Of a stretch of 64,000 nucleotides of DNA, positions 19,889 to 29,633 are shown in pieces. Position 1 is the first letter of the stretch, and each line of letters opens with the position of its first letter. The notes beneath the pieces are model-generated. The model searched no databases. It was given only the letters and a program-made list of their open reading frames with translations, and was not told where the DNA came from. Source of the stretch: JAGVPT01 sp963827085 (GTDB taxonomy: Bacteria; Bacteroidota; Ignavibacteria; UBA10030; UBA8401). The stretch is taken from the NCBI GenBank assembly GCA_963827085.1, contig CAWGZY010000003.1, forward strand, positions 186,001 through 250,000. The letters run 5' to 3'. Made by a program: the position numbers and the translations under genes.

Positions 19889-22800
19889 TCACCGGACAAT
19901 CGACATCTTTCCCAACGCTTCGCTTGCATATTTGCCGTCGACTGTCTTAGCAACCACTTTATAGAGATATGTTCCATTAGCAATCTTTGAACCGTCGCGG
20001 TCACGGCAATCCCACGGAATTTGAACGAACCTTTCAGGATAGCTGTTGCTCGAAAGAATTTGGATTAATCGCCCGGCAACGGTGTAGATCTTAATTTCAA
20101 CGTTAATAGGAATTAATTGGTTATGCTGAAAGGTAAAGGTTGTAGTGGACCGTACAGGGTCCGGAATATTGTACACATTTTCCAACGCCAGCGATGTGCT
20201 CGAGGCAACAGAGAAGGCCACCTGGCTTGTTGATGAATTATTATAGGCATCCCAGGCACGAACCGCGAGAGTATGCTGGCCGGGGGCTAACCCAGTAAAT
20301 TGATATTCGATGGTTCCCGCTTGATAATTGTCTCTTGCCCCGGTGTAAAAATCCGTCAAATCAATCCCCGTCGAGCTTCCGTCAAGCCAAGCTTCCAGTC
20401 CGTGGCCGACACCGCTTCCCGCGTCGTTGATCCCGACGCTGTCGGTGAGGTCGACGATCATCATCGGGTTTTCGGCTACCAGGTCGCCGGACCGGAACGA
20501 TCGAGTATCAAGATATATTTTGACTGTCGGTCCCTGTGTTTCGTTCGCAACCACTGCGGATGTCCCTCCGATAATCACCCGGTCAGTGTATCCGTTGCCG
20601 TCCGTTCCGTTACCAGAAAAATAGACCGAGACCTTGCCTTGTTTGTTCGAATAAGAAATATCTTTAGGGACGATAAAAGTCGCTGAGACCCTTCCATTAT
20701 GGATAGTGTTGTCTCCTCTATAAATCGTTGCTCCCGGCACAAGGAAGGTGAAACTAAAGTGAACTTGGCTGTCATATGTCGAATCTGTGGTCTCATCATC
20801 GAAGATCGTGACAAGAGCGGAGTCGCTGTTGATATTCTGAATAACACCGTTGTTATCCCGGATAGACGCGGTAACGGTAACTTTGCTGAGAGCCTGAAGT
20901 GTGTCAAACGCGGTACTCGTAACGGGCTTTCCGTTGATCGAATCGATTTGCATCACAAGATGAGGTATCGCCAACCGCATGGTCGGGTCAGCGAGCAGAT
21001 GATACTTTTGATTGTTTTCAAGGCTGCCCGATTGAGGACTGTTCTTTGTAAGCATCGACGCATCTCCTAACCGAGGAGTAAGACTGAACGGGTCTGTCGG
21101 GAACAAATTTTGGTACAAAACCAGATTCAAGTTAAAGTTATCGCTGGAATAGACTTCTCTATCCGGAGTGATAACGCCTATTGCCCCTCCGTTCGGGTTT
21201 ACAATGGCTTCCTCAGCCGAGCTTTGCGCAGCGACATTATCAAATCTTCCCCAATCGCACGTTGCGGCTACAAAAAACGTCAAAGTCGATGTGTTGAAAA
21301 ATTGCGTCATCACGTCATTGATCGTCAAAATAGTTTCGTGAGACCAGACATTAGGATTTCCGTGGCCGGTATAATTCATGACGAGCGTCCCCCGATTAAT
21401 CTGGTCGATGATCGCCTGACGCACTGCAGGCTTCGTTCTTCCAGTCGAAGCGATGACTGTCGGGTATGCATCTTCGTAAATCTTCTTCAAATCGAATGCC
21501 TTCGGAACCTCCGAACTTGCAAGAGAATCTGCCTGCTCGGGATTAAACGCCCCGTCAAGCGCGCCGTTTACGTTTCGGTCGTCGGATACAATAGTAATTA
21601 AGTTTTTCCATGTGCCGAATGTCGGTGCTGTCTCGTATTGAATAATTCTATCGACGACAAGCCGCGCCTCGTCGAGGCTTCTCACTGCCAGCCTTCCGTT
21701 CGCTAACGTCACTGTGGATATGTTTCCGGGCTGGAGGTACGTAAAGAAATCATCGTAACCGTACGTATCTATCTGTGAATTAGATTCAGGGGTTTCGTAC
21801 GTTGGCACCCAATTCTTGTCAAGATTTAAAATATTTTTATAATCGAAACAAGCGTCTCCGAAAAAAAGAACATACCGTGGCGCAAATTGCCAGTTGTTCG
21901 TGGCGTACTCCAAAAAATCACGAATCGCAACAGGGTCGGGCAATCCATTCCCGAATTCATTATAGATTGTATCAACTTCTACGACGGTCGTGTTCAAAGC
22001 AGCGGTCCCCGGCAAACTCTCTTTGTACGCCGCAAGCCTGAGTGCCTCAGAGACAAAGTCGTGATGAGTGAGAATGACGAAGTCCGCCCCCGGGATTCCG
22101 CCCCGCAAATTTGTATTGGGAATCCGCACAAAAGAAAGAGGAGTTTTGTACGCAGCCGTCGTCCCGGCCCAGTATCGCTTCACTTTTCCCCCCGTGAGAT
22201 AGTCTCGAAAGACGTATGTGCCGGCTACCGTATCAATTTGGGGCTGCATCACTTTAACAGAATCCGTGACATCGAACACGGAAAACCGGGCGTTGGAAAA
22301 CCCCGAGAGGTCGTATTCAACAGCTGCTGTCATGTCGGGTGAAGTGAATAGCAGCGCATCACTAACCGCGGCAAGCTGCTCTTGATAGGTCAACTCTATC
22401 CAATTGATATAGCCGGTCGCTATTGTGCTGGGGTCAGTATAGGCAATCTTCAACGTGCTGGTATTCCCAACGAGCGCCGGAATTGTCGATGTTTGGCCGT
22501 CGCCCACACTTGCATAATCGGTGGTCCCTGCGATCTCTGGATCCAACTCACTCGCAAGGACATCCTCGGTGGCCCCAATCGTTAACGACCCGATCAGATT
22601 GCCAGACTCCTGAATAGTAAATACCGACTGTTGGTCGGAACGGGACAACAATTCGTAATTGTATCCGACCGGAGAACCTGGGACATACCCATTCAGGGTG
22701 TTCACGATTACGCGGGAATCGTTCGGATTCATCGGCGCGCTGTACCATTGTTGGCCCGACTGAACAAGATTTGTTTTCTCTTCCTGAAAAAATACCTTCC

Positions 22801-23968
22801 CTACCGTCGTGGTTACTCGAATGCCGCTGACGGGACTGGGTTCAACAGCCATCTGTTTGCCGTTCCCCGAACCGGGTACAAATTGGAGAAAGTACTCATT
22901 GCTATTCGTGAAATGATTAATGTAATGAGAAAACTGTTTCGCGACCGGATCGTACGTCCAGCCAGTCACCCCCTGACCGTAAAAGAGAAGGTAATCCCCC
23001 GCAGCGAATTTCGAATTTCCGTTTATCGAATTGCCGTTTCCGTCCACATACAGCACAGCTTGCTGGGTAAGGTCCGCCGCCCGAGGCTGTGTTAAGTCCG
23101 GCGAAAGTGTAACGCCGTTGCTGCCGTAAATCTTCAGGTCTCCGATGAACTGGACAGACGAGCTGACGATGCCGAGCGTTGCAAGATACGGTGCGTCTAT
23201 TTTGTACATTCCATCGCTCTGGACTTCGAGTTTATACCATGTCCCTGAAGACAACACGCTGTTGGTGAGCGCCGACTTCTGAAGGGCGGCTTTCGGTTGC
23301 AGCGATCGCTTCACGATCGGATAATTAAGAAGGGAAGTGCGCATCCAATCATCATCCGTGTTCGGAGCGGTGGAGCGTTCGCGAGGACCGAAATCGACCC
23401 GGACAACAATGTGCGAATATTTTTTTAGCGTTTTTGCCGGGCCATTATACTGTACCGGAAAAATTCTGAGATATCCGACAAACGTTCCCTTGACCCTTGC
23501 CACGTTGTCGAGCACGGCAAGAGCGGGAGAAGAAAAAGTTGCAAACGCGGCTGACGATAGCTTGTAGAGTTTGCCGCTCGGATTATTTTTAGAAGGAGCC
23601 AGCGTCGGTACCGGTGCCAAAGAAATGCCGGCCACCGTCTCGAAATCCGAACTGATAATCGTCGCACGGTTATTTGTTTTACCCCGAACACCGATTGCAA
23701 TCGTCCTGAACCGGATATCCGGCTTGCCGGCATCGGCATGATCCCAGCCGGAACTTTTTTCGAATTCGATCGTTTGATACGCCTTCCCATCACTGAAAAT
23801 TTTTTGCCCCGGAGTGTACCGAGGCGTAAATTCCAGCGTTATACTATTTTCAGTCGATTCGATGACCCGTACGTCCGGATAGACTCCGGAAGAGGCGAGC
23901 CCTCGGATGGGGATCAGCGAAAGGCTCGCTGCAAGTGAAATAAAAATATGTCGTGCTGTTTTTTTCAC
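19889..23968 (-). CDS. porU: T9SS sortase PorU, gingipain-type C25 peptidase
   Basis: 1359 aa, GTG start at 23968 with GAGG just upstream. Signal peptide, N-terminal beta domain to about residue 600, then C25 caspase-like domain: DFVILTHHDFVSEALRLAAY, RYVLFFGDACFDYKN, catalytic His in MNYTGHGNPNVWSHE (about 867) and Cys in FFVAATCDWGRFD (about 903). A beta-sandwich and a FlgD-like C-terminal domain (NVYNIPDPVRSTTTFTFQHN ... WDCRDRDGSKIANGTYLYKV) follow. PorU cleaves the sorting domain from T9SS cargo and links it to anionic LPS. First gene of the operon; its leader carries a promoter and an intrinsic terminator (see those entries). Confidence 0.88.
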   Translation of the reverse strand: MKKTARHIFISLAASLSLIPIRGLASSGVYPDVRVIESTENSITLEFTPRYTPGQKIFSDGKAYQTIEFEKSSGWDHADAGKPDIRFRTIAIGVRGKTNNRATIISSDFETVAGISLAPVPTLAPSKNNPSGKLYKLSSAAFATFSSPALAVLDNVARVKGTFVGYLRIFPVQYNGPAKTLKKYSHIVVRVDFGPRERSTAPNTDDDWMRTSLLNYPIVKRSLQPKAALQKSALTNSVLSSGTWYKLEVQSDGMYKIDAPYLATLGIVSSSVQFIGDLKIYGSNGVTLSPDLTQPRAADLTQQAVLYVDGNGNSINGNSKFAAGDYLLFYGQGVTGWTYDPVAKQFSHYINHFTNSNEYFLQFVPGSGNGKQMAVEPSPVSGIRVTTTVGKVFFQEEKTNLVQSGQQWYSAPMNPNDSRVIVNTLNGYVPGSPVGYNYELLSRSDQQSVFTIQESGNLIGSLTIGATEDVLASELDPEIAGTTDYASVGDGQTSTIPALVGNTSTLKIAYTDPSTIATGYINWIELTYQEQLAAVSDALLFTSPDMTAAVEYDLSGFSNARFSVFDVTDSVKVMQPQIDTVAGTYVFRDYLTGGKVKRYWAGTTAAYKTPLSFVRIPNTNLRGGIPGADFVILTHHDFVSEALRLAAYKESLPGTAALNTTVVEVDTIYNEFGNGLPDPVAIRDFLEYATNNWQFAPRYVLFFGDACFDYKNILNLDKNWVPTYETPESNSQIDTYGYDDFFTYLQPGNISTVTLANGRLAVRSLDEARLVVDRIIQYETAPTFGTWKNLITIVSDDRNVNGALDGAFNPEQADSLASSEVPKAFDLKKIYEDAYPTVIASTGRTKPAVRQAIIDQINRGTLVMNYTGHGNPNVWSHETILTINDVMTQFFNTSTLTFFVAATCDWGRFDNVAAQSSAEEAIVNPNGGAIGVITPDREVYSSDNFNLNLVLYQNLFPTDPFSLTPRLGDASMLTKNSPQSGSLENNQKYHLLADPTMRLAIPHLVMQIDSINGKPVTSTAFDTLQALSKVTVTASIRDNNGVIQNINSDSALVTIFDDETTDSTYDSQVHFSFTFLVPGATIYRGDNTIHNGRVSATFIVPKDISYSNKQGKVSVYFSGNGTDGNGYTDRVIIGGTSAVVANETQGPTVKIYLDTRSFRSGDLVAENPMMIVDLTDSVGINDAGSGVGHGLEAWLDGSSTGIDLTDFYTGARDNYQAGTIEYQFTGLAPGQHTLAVRAWDAYNNSSTSQVAFSVASSTSLALENVYNIPDPVRSTTTFTFQHNQLIPINVEIKIYTVAGRLIQILSSNSYPERFVQIPWDCRDRDGSKIANGTYLYKVVAKTVDGKYASEALGKMSIVR

Positions 23969-23983
23969 ACCCTCGCCGGCAAT

Positions 23984-24030
23984 AAAAAAACCGAACGTTC
24001 TGGTTTTTCATTCACACCCAAAACGTTCGG
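23984..24030 (-). terminator. Intrinsic terminator inside the porU leader (attenuator candidate)
   Basis: On the minus strand CCGAACGTTTTGG pairs with CCAGAACGTTCGG (13 base pairs including one G-T), loop of 14 bases, then seven T (positions 23990 to 23984). This is a textbook Rho-independent terminator, yet it lies about 110 nt after the predicted transcription start and 16 nt before the porU GTG. It would therefore stop most transcripts unless an antiterminator form competes. Confidence 0.78.
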
Positions 24031-24145
24031 TACAATAAAAAAGCAACTCCGCATACGACGTCAAAGGTCTAGAACGAAAACTTCGTTAAAAATCACTAAC
24101 CTTTAACAATAACGATACGTGCTGCTCCTGTTATTCTTTTGCTAA

Positions 24146-24174
24146 AATATACCCAACATACAACGTATTGTCAA
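24146..24174 (-). promoter_or_regulatory. Consensus sigma70-type promoter of the porU operon
   Basis: Read on the minus strand: TTGACA (24174-24169), exactly 17 bp, TATATT (24151-24146). This is a perfect -35 box and a one-mismatch -10 box. Predicted transcription start is near 24138, giving a leader of about 170 nt to porU. Within the leader, hairpins can form from AACGAAGTTTTCGTT and from GTTAAA/TTTAAC, upstream of the terminator. Confidence 0.7.
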
Positions 24175-24576
24175 GAAAAAATTTTAGGGGCTTTTGGATA
24201 GATGTCGCATGAAGGAAATAGCGCAACGAAGCATCCTTAGATGCACAGAATGCCGTGACGTTCTCAATAAAATCCGCGAGAATTTGATATTAGGCATTAG
24301 TAAAATAGCGACAATCATGCTGTCACTTTTTTAATAAAAAATCGTTCGGGAGGAGCAAGCGGTTTTAGCCTTGGTCAATTTCCCCTTTTTCAAGAAGCTG
24401 AGTAGTATCGTTCCACCGACAATCGACCTCACCCAAAATATTTGTCAAGTCTGGCTAAGACGATGTCCGACAATTCGCGACAGCGTGCCATCACCCGGTT
24501 TTTGAATTGCTTATCGCCCGGAATTTTTGTAAATTGGTAAGCATTGATCACAGTTTTATCCCCAGGCGAAAATAAT
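24175..24576. other. Intergenic region between divergent porU and glgA
   Basis: About 400 bp, AT-rich, with no convincing coding sequence on either strand: short readings lack SD sites and recognisable protein. No clear promoter box pair was identified for glgA, although one must lie here. Confidence 0.5.
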
Positions 24577-26055
24577 ATGTCAAGACCCCTCAATATTCTC
24601 TTTGTCTCAAGTGAAGTCGAACCGTTCGCAAAGACGGGGGGATTGGCAGATGTTTCGGGGACGCTCCCCCAGGTAATAAAAGATTCAGGACACGAGATCC
24701 GCATTATTATGCCGCGATACGGCTCCATCAGCGAGCGGAAATTTAAGCTCCATGATGTTATCCGCCTGAAAGATATTGACGTCCCCATCGGAAATGAAAA
24801 GAAGATTGCAAACGTCAACTCGTCGTTCATCGCTAACGTAAAATCGAAAGTTCAGGTCTATTTCCTCGCAAATAAGGAGATGTACGAGCGGCCCGGAATC
24901 TATACGAGCCCCGACAGTAAAAAAGACTACGCGGATAACGATATCCGCTTCATCTTTTTCTGCCGCGGCGTTCTTGAGACGTTGAAGCGGCTCGGGTGGC
25001 AGCCGGACATCATTCATTGCAACGATTGGCAGACCGGCCTCATCCCCGCGTACATCAAAACGATTTACAACAACGATCCGTTCTTTAAGCACATCAAAAC
25101 CGTCTTCACCATCCATAACCTTGCGTACCAGGGGACATTCCCCGCGACATCGTTCGAGAAGACAGGGCTGCCGGAATCCGAATTCACAAAGGAAGGCGTC
25201 GAGTTTTACGGGAAGTTGAACTTCATGAAATCCGGTTTGATGTATTCCGACGTTATCACGACCGTCAGCGAAAAGTACGCCGAGGAGATTTGTTCGTCGG
25301 AAGAGTTCGGGTGCGGTTTGGAGGGAGTGCTGCAGAAGAAAAAATCGCACCTGTACGGCATCATCAACGGCATCGACTACAATATCTGGAATCCTGAAAC
25401 CGACGAGCATATTGCCAAGCGCTTTGACGTGAGAACGCTCGAAGGAAAGGTCGAAAACAAGAGAGAGCTGCTTTTAAAATTCGGCCTTACATTCAAAGAG
25501 AATGTCCCGCTTCTCGGAATCATCTCCCGCCTTGTCGACCAAAAAGGTCTCGATCTTATCAAGGAAATTGCCGACGACATGATGAAGCTCGATATCCAAT
25601 TCGTTATGCTGGCAGCCGGTGAGAAGAGATACCAAGAGTATTTCGAATCGATGCACAAAAAGTACGGGTCGAAAATGGGCGTCTTCATCGGCTACAACGA
25701 CGAGCTTGCACACCTTATCGAAGCGGGGTGCGATATGTACCTCATGCCGTCTCGGTACGAGCCGTGCGGACTTAATCAGCTCTACAGTTTGAAGTACGGG
25801 ACAGTTCCCATCGTCCGGGCCACGGGCGGACTGGAGGACACGATCCAGGATTTCGACGGAAGCAACGGAACGGGGTTTAAATTCAAGAAGTACGATTCAA
25901 AAGAACTCCTCAAAACGATCCAGCGCGCTCTGAAGACGTATCAAGACGGCGCAGTGTGGAAAAAAATTATGAGGAATGGTATGCAGCAGGATTTTTCATG
26001 GGAATCGTCCGCAAAAAAATACACGAATCTCTATAGAAATCTTGTCAAGCAATAG
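24577..26055 (+). CDS. glgA: Glycogen synthase (ADP-glucose type)
   Basis: 492 aa from the ATG at 24577; a TTG 33 bases upstream would add an unconserved tail. GT5 family: N-terminal LFVSSEVEPFAKTGGLADVS with the ADP-glucose-binding KTGGL, then HCNDWQTGLIPAYIK, FTIHNLAYQG, and the C-terminal Rossmann motif MPSRYEPCGLNQLYSLKYGT followed by ATGGLEDTI. It transfers glucose from ADP-glucose to the non-reducing end of alpha-1,4-glucan. First of a closely packed plus-strand gene set: gmhB begins six bases after its stop. Confidence 0.95.
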   Translation: MSRPLNILFVSSEVEPFAKTGGLADVSGTLPQVIKDSGHEIRIIMPRYGSISERKFKLHDVIRLKDIDVPIGNEKKIANVNSSFIANVKSKVQVYFLANKEMYERPGIYTSPDSKKDYADNDIRFIFFCRGVLETLKRLGWQPDIIHCNDWQTGLIPAYIKTIYNNDPFFKHIKTVFTIHNLAYQGTFPATSFEKTGLPESEFTKEGVEFYGKLNFMKSGLMYSDVITTVSEKYAEEICSSEEFGCGLEGVLQKKKSHLYGIINGIDYNIWNPETDEHIAKRFDVRTLEGKVENKRELLLKFGLTFKENVPLLGIISRLVDQKGLDLIKEIADDMMKLDIQFVMLAAGEKRYQEYFESMHKKYGSKMGVFIGYNDELAHLIEAGCDMYLMPSRYEPCGLNQLYSLKYGTVPIVRATGGLEDTIQDFDGSNGTGFKFKKYDSKELLKTIQRALKTYQDGAVWKKIMRNGMQQDFSWESSAKKYTNLYRNLVKQ

Positions 26056-26061
26056 AAGCCG

Positions 26062-26667
26062 ATGACCCGATCTGATATTGCGGTGTTCCTTGATCGTGAC
26101 GGAACGGTGAACGTGGAAGAAAATTTTATCTCGTCGCCGGACCAACTCCGCCTCTTACCCCGCACCGGTACCGCCATCCGAGAATTAAACAACTTAGGGA
26201 CGAAAGTATTTATTATTACAAACCAATCGGGCGTCGCCCGCGGTTATTTTTCTGAAGCCGCCGTACACGACATCCACGAAGCGCTCAGGGCCCTGCTGAA
26301 GAAAGAAAACGCATTCGTCGACGATTTTTTTTATTGCCCGCACCTGCCGGGCGCCGAGGACGAACGCTACAATATTGTGTGCGATTGCAGAAAACCGAAA
26401 CCGGGAATGCTTCTTCAGGCAGCGCTGAAATACCCGGTCGACCTTCGGCGTTCCTTCGTGGCCGGAGACCGGTGTATTGATATTGCAGCGGGTAAAGCGG
26501 TCGGTGCGAACACCGTGATGGTATCGACCGGTTACGGCGCTGCGGAGATTCTCAACTGCCGAGACCAGCCTGACTTTTTCGCCCGCGACCTTCTGGACGG
26601 CGTGCGGTACATCAAACAAACAATCGAATCCCAGGAACACTCATTTACTCAATCTCGCACCGCATGA
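26062..26667 (+). CDS. gmhB: D-glycero-D-manno-heptose 1,7-bisphosphate phosphatase
   Basis: 201 aa HAD-superfamily histidinol-phosphatase type. Motif I VFLDRDGTVN with nucleophile Asp, motif II FIITNQSGVARGYF, and the zinc loop YCPHLPG...CDCRKPKPGM supplying the Cys-X-His and Cys-X-Cys ligands that separate GmhB from other HADs. Motif IV follows in VAGDRCIDIAAGKAVGANTV. It removes the C7 phosphate in ADP-heptose synthesis for LPS inner core. It overlaps the next gene by ATGA. A related phosphatase specificity cannot be excluded. Confidence 0.88.
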   Translation: MTRSDIAVFLDRDGTVNVEENFISSPDQLRLLPRTGTAIRELNNLGTKVFIITNQSGVARGYFSEAAVHDIHEALRALLKKENAFVDDFFYCPHLPGAEDERYNIVCDCRKPKPGMLLQAALKYPVDLRRSFVAGDRCIDIAAGKAVGANTVMVSTGYGAAEILNCRDQPDFFARDLLDGVRYIKQTIESQEHSFTQSRTA

Positions 26668-27866
26668 AAGTGTACCCGAAGTTATTCATCGTAATTTTTT
26701 TTCTTGTCGTCTCCTTGAGCGGATGCAGCCAAAGCCCGACATCGGTTGGAAGTAAACTTATCCCCGGCAGCAGCAAGTACAGTGTCCACGACACAACCAT
26801 TGTTTCCACCCGCGATACGACGTTTAAGATCTCGCAGGTAAACGGATCCGCCTCCAGCCTGCTTGTGGGAAACTATTCATCGGTGGACGCAAAAACACTT
26901 CTGTTGTTTCTCGCAACGTTTCCCGATACAATGACGACGGTGCAGATCGACACAGCCGAATTAACGTTAAGCGCCAACTACGGATGGAATGTGTCATCGC
27001 CGCCGACGCCGGCGCAGTTTGAAATCAAGGAAGTGCTGACATCGTGGTCGGCGGCGTCGGTGATCGCTGATTCGTTGAACACCCTGAATCTAGCCCCGAC
27101 GAACTCTGCGCTGATAACGATAACAAATCGAGACACCCTGGGCATCGGAAGAACAATTACCACTCAATTCGACACTTCAATCGTGCGGAAGTGGATCAAT
27201 ATCTATGCGGATACCTTATTGCCGAGATTTTTCAGTGTCGCGCTGGTCGGGAAACCCGGGATGACGAACGTCGGAATCTGGGGCTTTTCTCAATTCGGCA
27301 GCTCATCGCCGCCAACTCTAGAAATAATCTACGAAAAGAATGGAGTCAAGGACTCGATCAGCCTTAACGCCGGCCAAGGCACTTTTTTTGCTACGAGCAG
27401 CCCGATTCAATTATCCCCGGGTATTCAAACGCAGGGGGGGATATCGGTATACAGCCTCGTCAAATTTAACCTCAAACCTGTTTCAGATTCCATCAACCAA
27501 ATAATCGTGAACAATGCCACGCTGCAGATGACGCTGAAGAATTCTCAGAGCACAATCGGATTTGAAGCTGTGGACAGCGTCATTGCGTACCTCGCAGGAA
27601 GTGCTGCGGTGGGTGACACCGTCGGACCCTCCTATTACGGCTACGGCTACCGCAAGGATACAACGCAGACTACAAACAGCGTGTACATTTTTAATCTCAC
27701 GTCAATGGTGCAATATTGGATCAACACACCGAGCAACAATTTCGGCGCCCAATTGCGTGCGATCAGCAGCACTTCCAATGTCGACAAACACGTTTTCTAT
27801 TCTTCCAAAGATACGGCGTACGCTCCAAAACTTATTATCACCTATACAAAAAAACCGCTGCTATGA
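26664..27866 (+). CDS. Outer-membrane lipoprotein with DNRLRE-like repeats
   Basis: 400 aa. Lipoprotein signal peptide with lipobox LSGC (FFLVVSLSGCSQSPTSVG). The mature part is beta-rich, with DNRLRE/DUF4270-like features: VQIDTAELTLSANYGWNVSS, FNLTSMVQYWINTPSNNFGA and a closing KLIITYTKK, which resembles the end of DNRLRE domains in surface proteins. The start overlaps the gmhB stop (ATGA) and its own stop overlaps the next start (ATGA), so the three are translationally coupled. Function unknown; a surface scaffold or secretin-associated lipoprotein is a guess from context. Confidence 0.65.
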   Translation: MKVYPKLFIVIFFLVVSLSGCSQSPTSVGSKLIPGSSKYSVHDTTIVSTRDTTFKISQVNGSASSLLVGNYSSVDAKTLLLFLATFPDTMTTVQIDTAELTLSANYGWNVSSPPTPAQFEIKEVLTSWSAASVIADSLNTLNLAPTNSALITITNRDTLGIGRTITTQFDTSIVRKWINIYADTLLPRFFSVALVGKPGMTNVGIWGFSQFGSSSPPTLEIIYEKNGVKDSISLNAGQGTFFATSSPIQLSPGIQTQGGISVYSLVKFNLKPVSDSINQIIVNNATLQMTLKNSQSTIGFEAVDSVIAYLAGSAAVGDTVGPSYYGYGYRKDTTQTTNSVYIFNLTSMVQYWINTPSNNFGAQLRAISSTSNVDKHVFYSSKDTAYAPKLIITYTKKPLL

Positions 27867-29116
27867 AAACGGCACATCTCCTTCTTCTGCTCGCATCCGT
27901 GCTCGGCACGAGTTGTCATCTCTTCGCGGGGGACGGATCATTCTATTCCAGTTTCGGCGTGGGCGATATCATAACCTACGGCGGCAATCGTTCGGCAGCG
28001 ATGGGAGGAACAGGCCTTGCATCCCTGTCCGGCGGATCCATTAATGAGCTGAACCCTGCCGGGCTCGGACAACTGACACGGACTCAATACTCGGGAGATT
28101 TCCAATACCAGGGGTATTCCCTTAATGATGGAACGGGGTCGACGTTGCTCAGTTCGGGAAATTTCCAGTCAGCCGGGATCGCGTTTCCGGTTTACAGCGA
28201 TTACGGCATTGCGTTTGCATTCAGCATTACGCCATTCAGCCGAAGGGCATACAGTATTAAAGACAATGAGCCTGCCGAAGCTATTGTTCAAACATTCACC
28301 GGCAGCGGTGGATTGTCTTCGGCGCAGTTTGGCTTTTCTTTCTCGCCTGCGGAGGATTTGTATTTCGGCGTAACGACCCACTATCTATTCGGTAACTTCG
28401 ACGATGTGCAGCAGCTCGAATACGACAGCGTTGGATATTTCACCACCAACGGAGACAAAAACATTTCAATGAACGGGTTTGCATTTACCGTCGGAGGGAT
28501 ATTTTCGGGGGTCGACAAAGCGCTCGGTATTTCGAAAGAAAAACACTTGAATGTGGGCGCAACGATCTTTTCCGGTACTGCGCTGAATTCGACCGAACAA
28601 ACATTTCAGGATTTCTCGACGAGCAAAGAAACGACCGACGTCATCAGCGGCTCGACAAAAATCCCGCTCGGGTACGCCCTCGGGCTTGAATACGACGTCA
28701 AAGATAAAATCATATTTACGGGCGACGCGCAATTCCAGCAATGGAGTCAATTCACCTACATGGGCGTTCACCCGCAGGAGATTCAGAACAGCTTTCGATT
28801 CGGCGTGGGTGCAGAATTTCTGCCGGCGAAGACTCTTGCCGAGCCGTACTACCGCCAGGTGATATACCGTGCAGGAGGATATGTCAATGAATCGTATCTC
28901 ACCATCAACGGCGAAACGATCAACGAATATTTCATCACCGGAGGCATTGGTGTGCCCATTTTCTTTACACCAACGAGCGAAGCCCGGATCAACATAGGAC
29001 TCGAATACGGCATTCGAGGAACGACATCGAACGGACTCGAACGCGACTCCATCACGCGCTTGACCATTTCGTTAAGCGGCAGCGATACCTGGTTTAATCC
29101 TCCAGAGGTCCAATAA
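27863..29116 (+). CDS. PorV/PorQ-like outer-membrane barrel protein
   Basis: 417 aa from the ATG at 27863, which overlaps the upstream stop (ATGA); longer readings are inside the previous gene. Signal peptide MKTAHLLLLLASVLGTSCHL, then YGGNRSAAMGGTGLASLSGG and INELNPAGLG, the N-terminal plug signature shared by PorV, PorQ and UPF0164 FadL-like barrels. The rest alternates as expected for a 14-strand barrel. Specific function unknown. It sits in an operon with a lipoprotein and metabolic genes rather than with porU/porV. Confidence 0.7.
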   Translation: MKTAHLLLLLASVLGTSCHLFAGDGSFYSSFGVGDIITYGGNRSAAMGGTGLASLSGGSINELNPAGLGQLTRTQYSGDFQYQGYSLNDGTGSTLLSSGNFQSAGIAFPVYSDYGIAFAFSITPFSRRAYSIKDNEPAEAIVQTFTGSGGLSSAQFGFSFSPAEDLYFGVTTHYLFGNFDDVQQLEYDSVGYFTTNGDKNISMNGFAFTVGGIFSGVDKALGISKEKHLNVGATIFSGTALNSTEQTFQDFSTSKETTDVISGSTKIPLGYALGLEYDVKDKIIFTGDAQFQQWSQFTYMGVHPQEIQNSFRFGVGAEFLPAKTLAEPYYRQVIYRAGGYVNESYLTINGETINEYFITGGIGVPIFFTPTSEARINIGLEYGIRGTTSNGLERDSITRLTISLSGSDTWFNPPEVQ

Positions 29117-29119
29117 CCT

Positions 29120-29557
29120 ATGATAGCACTTGCGAGCGACCACGCCGGTTATTCCTACAAGGAAAAAATAAAAACAGTCCTCAATGAATTGCAGCTGCCG
29201 TATACCGATTTCGGCACCAATTCCAACGAATCAACCGACTATCCCGACTATGGACATGCGGCGGCCTTGGCCGTCTCAAAGGGAGAATGCGATAGAGGAA
29301 TTCTGGTCTGCGGCACGGGCATCGGCATGTCCATTGTGGCGAATAAACATACGGGAGTGCGGGCCGCTGCATGCGAAACGATCGAGGCGGCCGAACTATC
29401 GCGAAAGCACAACGACGCCAACGTCCTCTGCATTGGCGAACGATTGACAACATGGGACGAAGCCCAGGCAATCGTGAAAATTTTTCTCACAACAGATTTT
29501 GAAGGAGGACGCCACGAACGCCGGGTTGCAAAGATCCATACCCTCACTTCGTGCTGA
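29120..29557 (+). CDS. rpiB: Ribose-5-phosphate isomerase B
   Basis: 145 aa, RpiB/LacA family. ALASDHAGYSYKEKI at the N-terminus, catalytic-loop VCGTGIGMSIVANK with Cys about residue 64, and RAAACETIEAAELSRKHNDA then NVLCIGER, all family hallmarks. Interconverts ribose-5-phosphate and ribulose-5-phosphate. Begins three bases after the preceding stop; glyA follows after 76 bp, a frequent rpiB-glyA neighbour pair in bacteria. Confidence 0.94.
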   Translation: MIALASDHAGYSYKEKIKTVLNELQLPYTDFGTNSNESTDYPDYGHAAALAVSKGECDRGILVCGTGIGMSIVANKHTGVRAAACETIEAAELSRKHNDANVLCIGERLTTWDEAQAIVKIFLTTDFEGGRHERRVAKIHTLTSC

Positions 29558-29633
29558 TGATGATTCCAGCCGAAAGGCTTCCTCCTTCACAATTCGGACA
29601 AATCTCTTCAAACCGATAATTCATAGGACAACC

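Noticed and set aside
23969..24145. Known riboswitch (for example c-di-GMP class I) in the porU leader
   Set aside because: No conserved core of a known class was seen; only the terminator and small hairpins are supported.
24429..24830. Open minus-strand frame of 133 codons opposite glgA start
   Set aside because: Overlaps the strongly conserved glgA N-terminus and has no recognisable protein features; antisense shadow.
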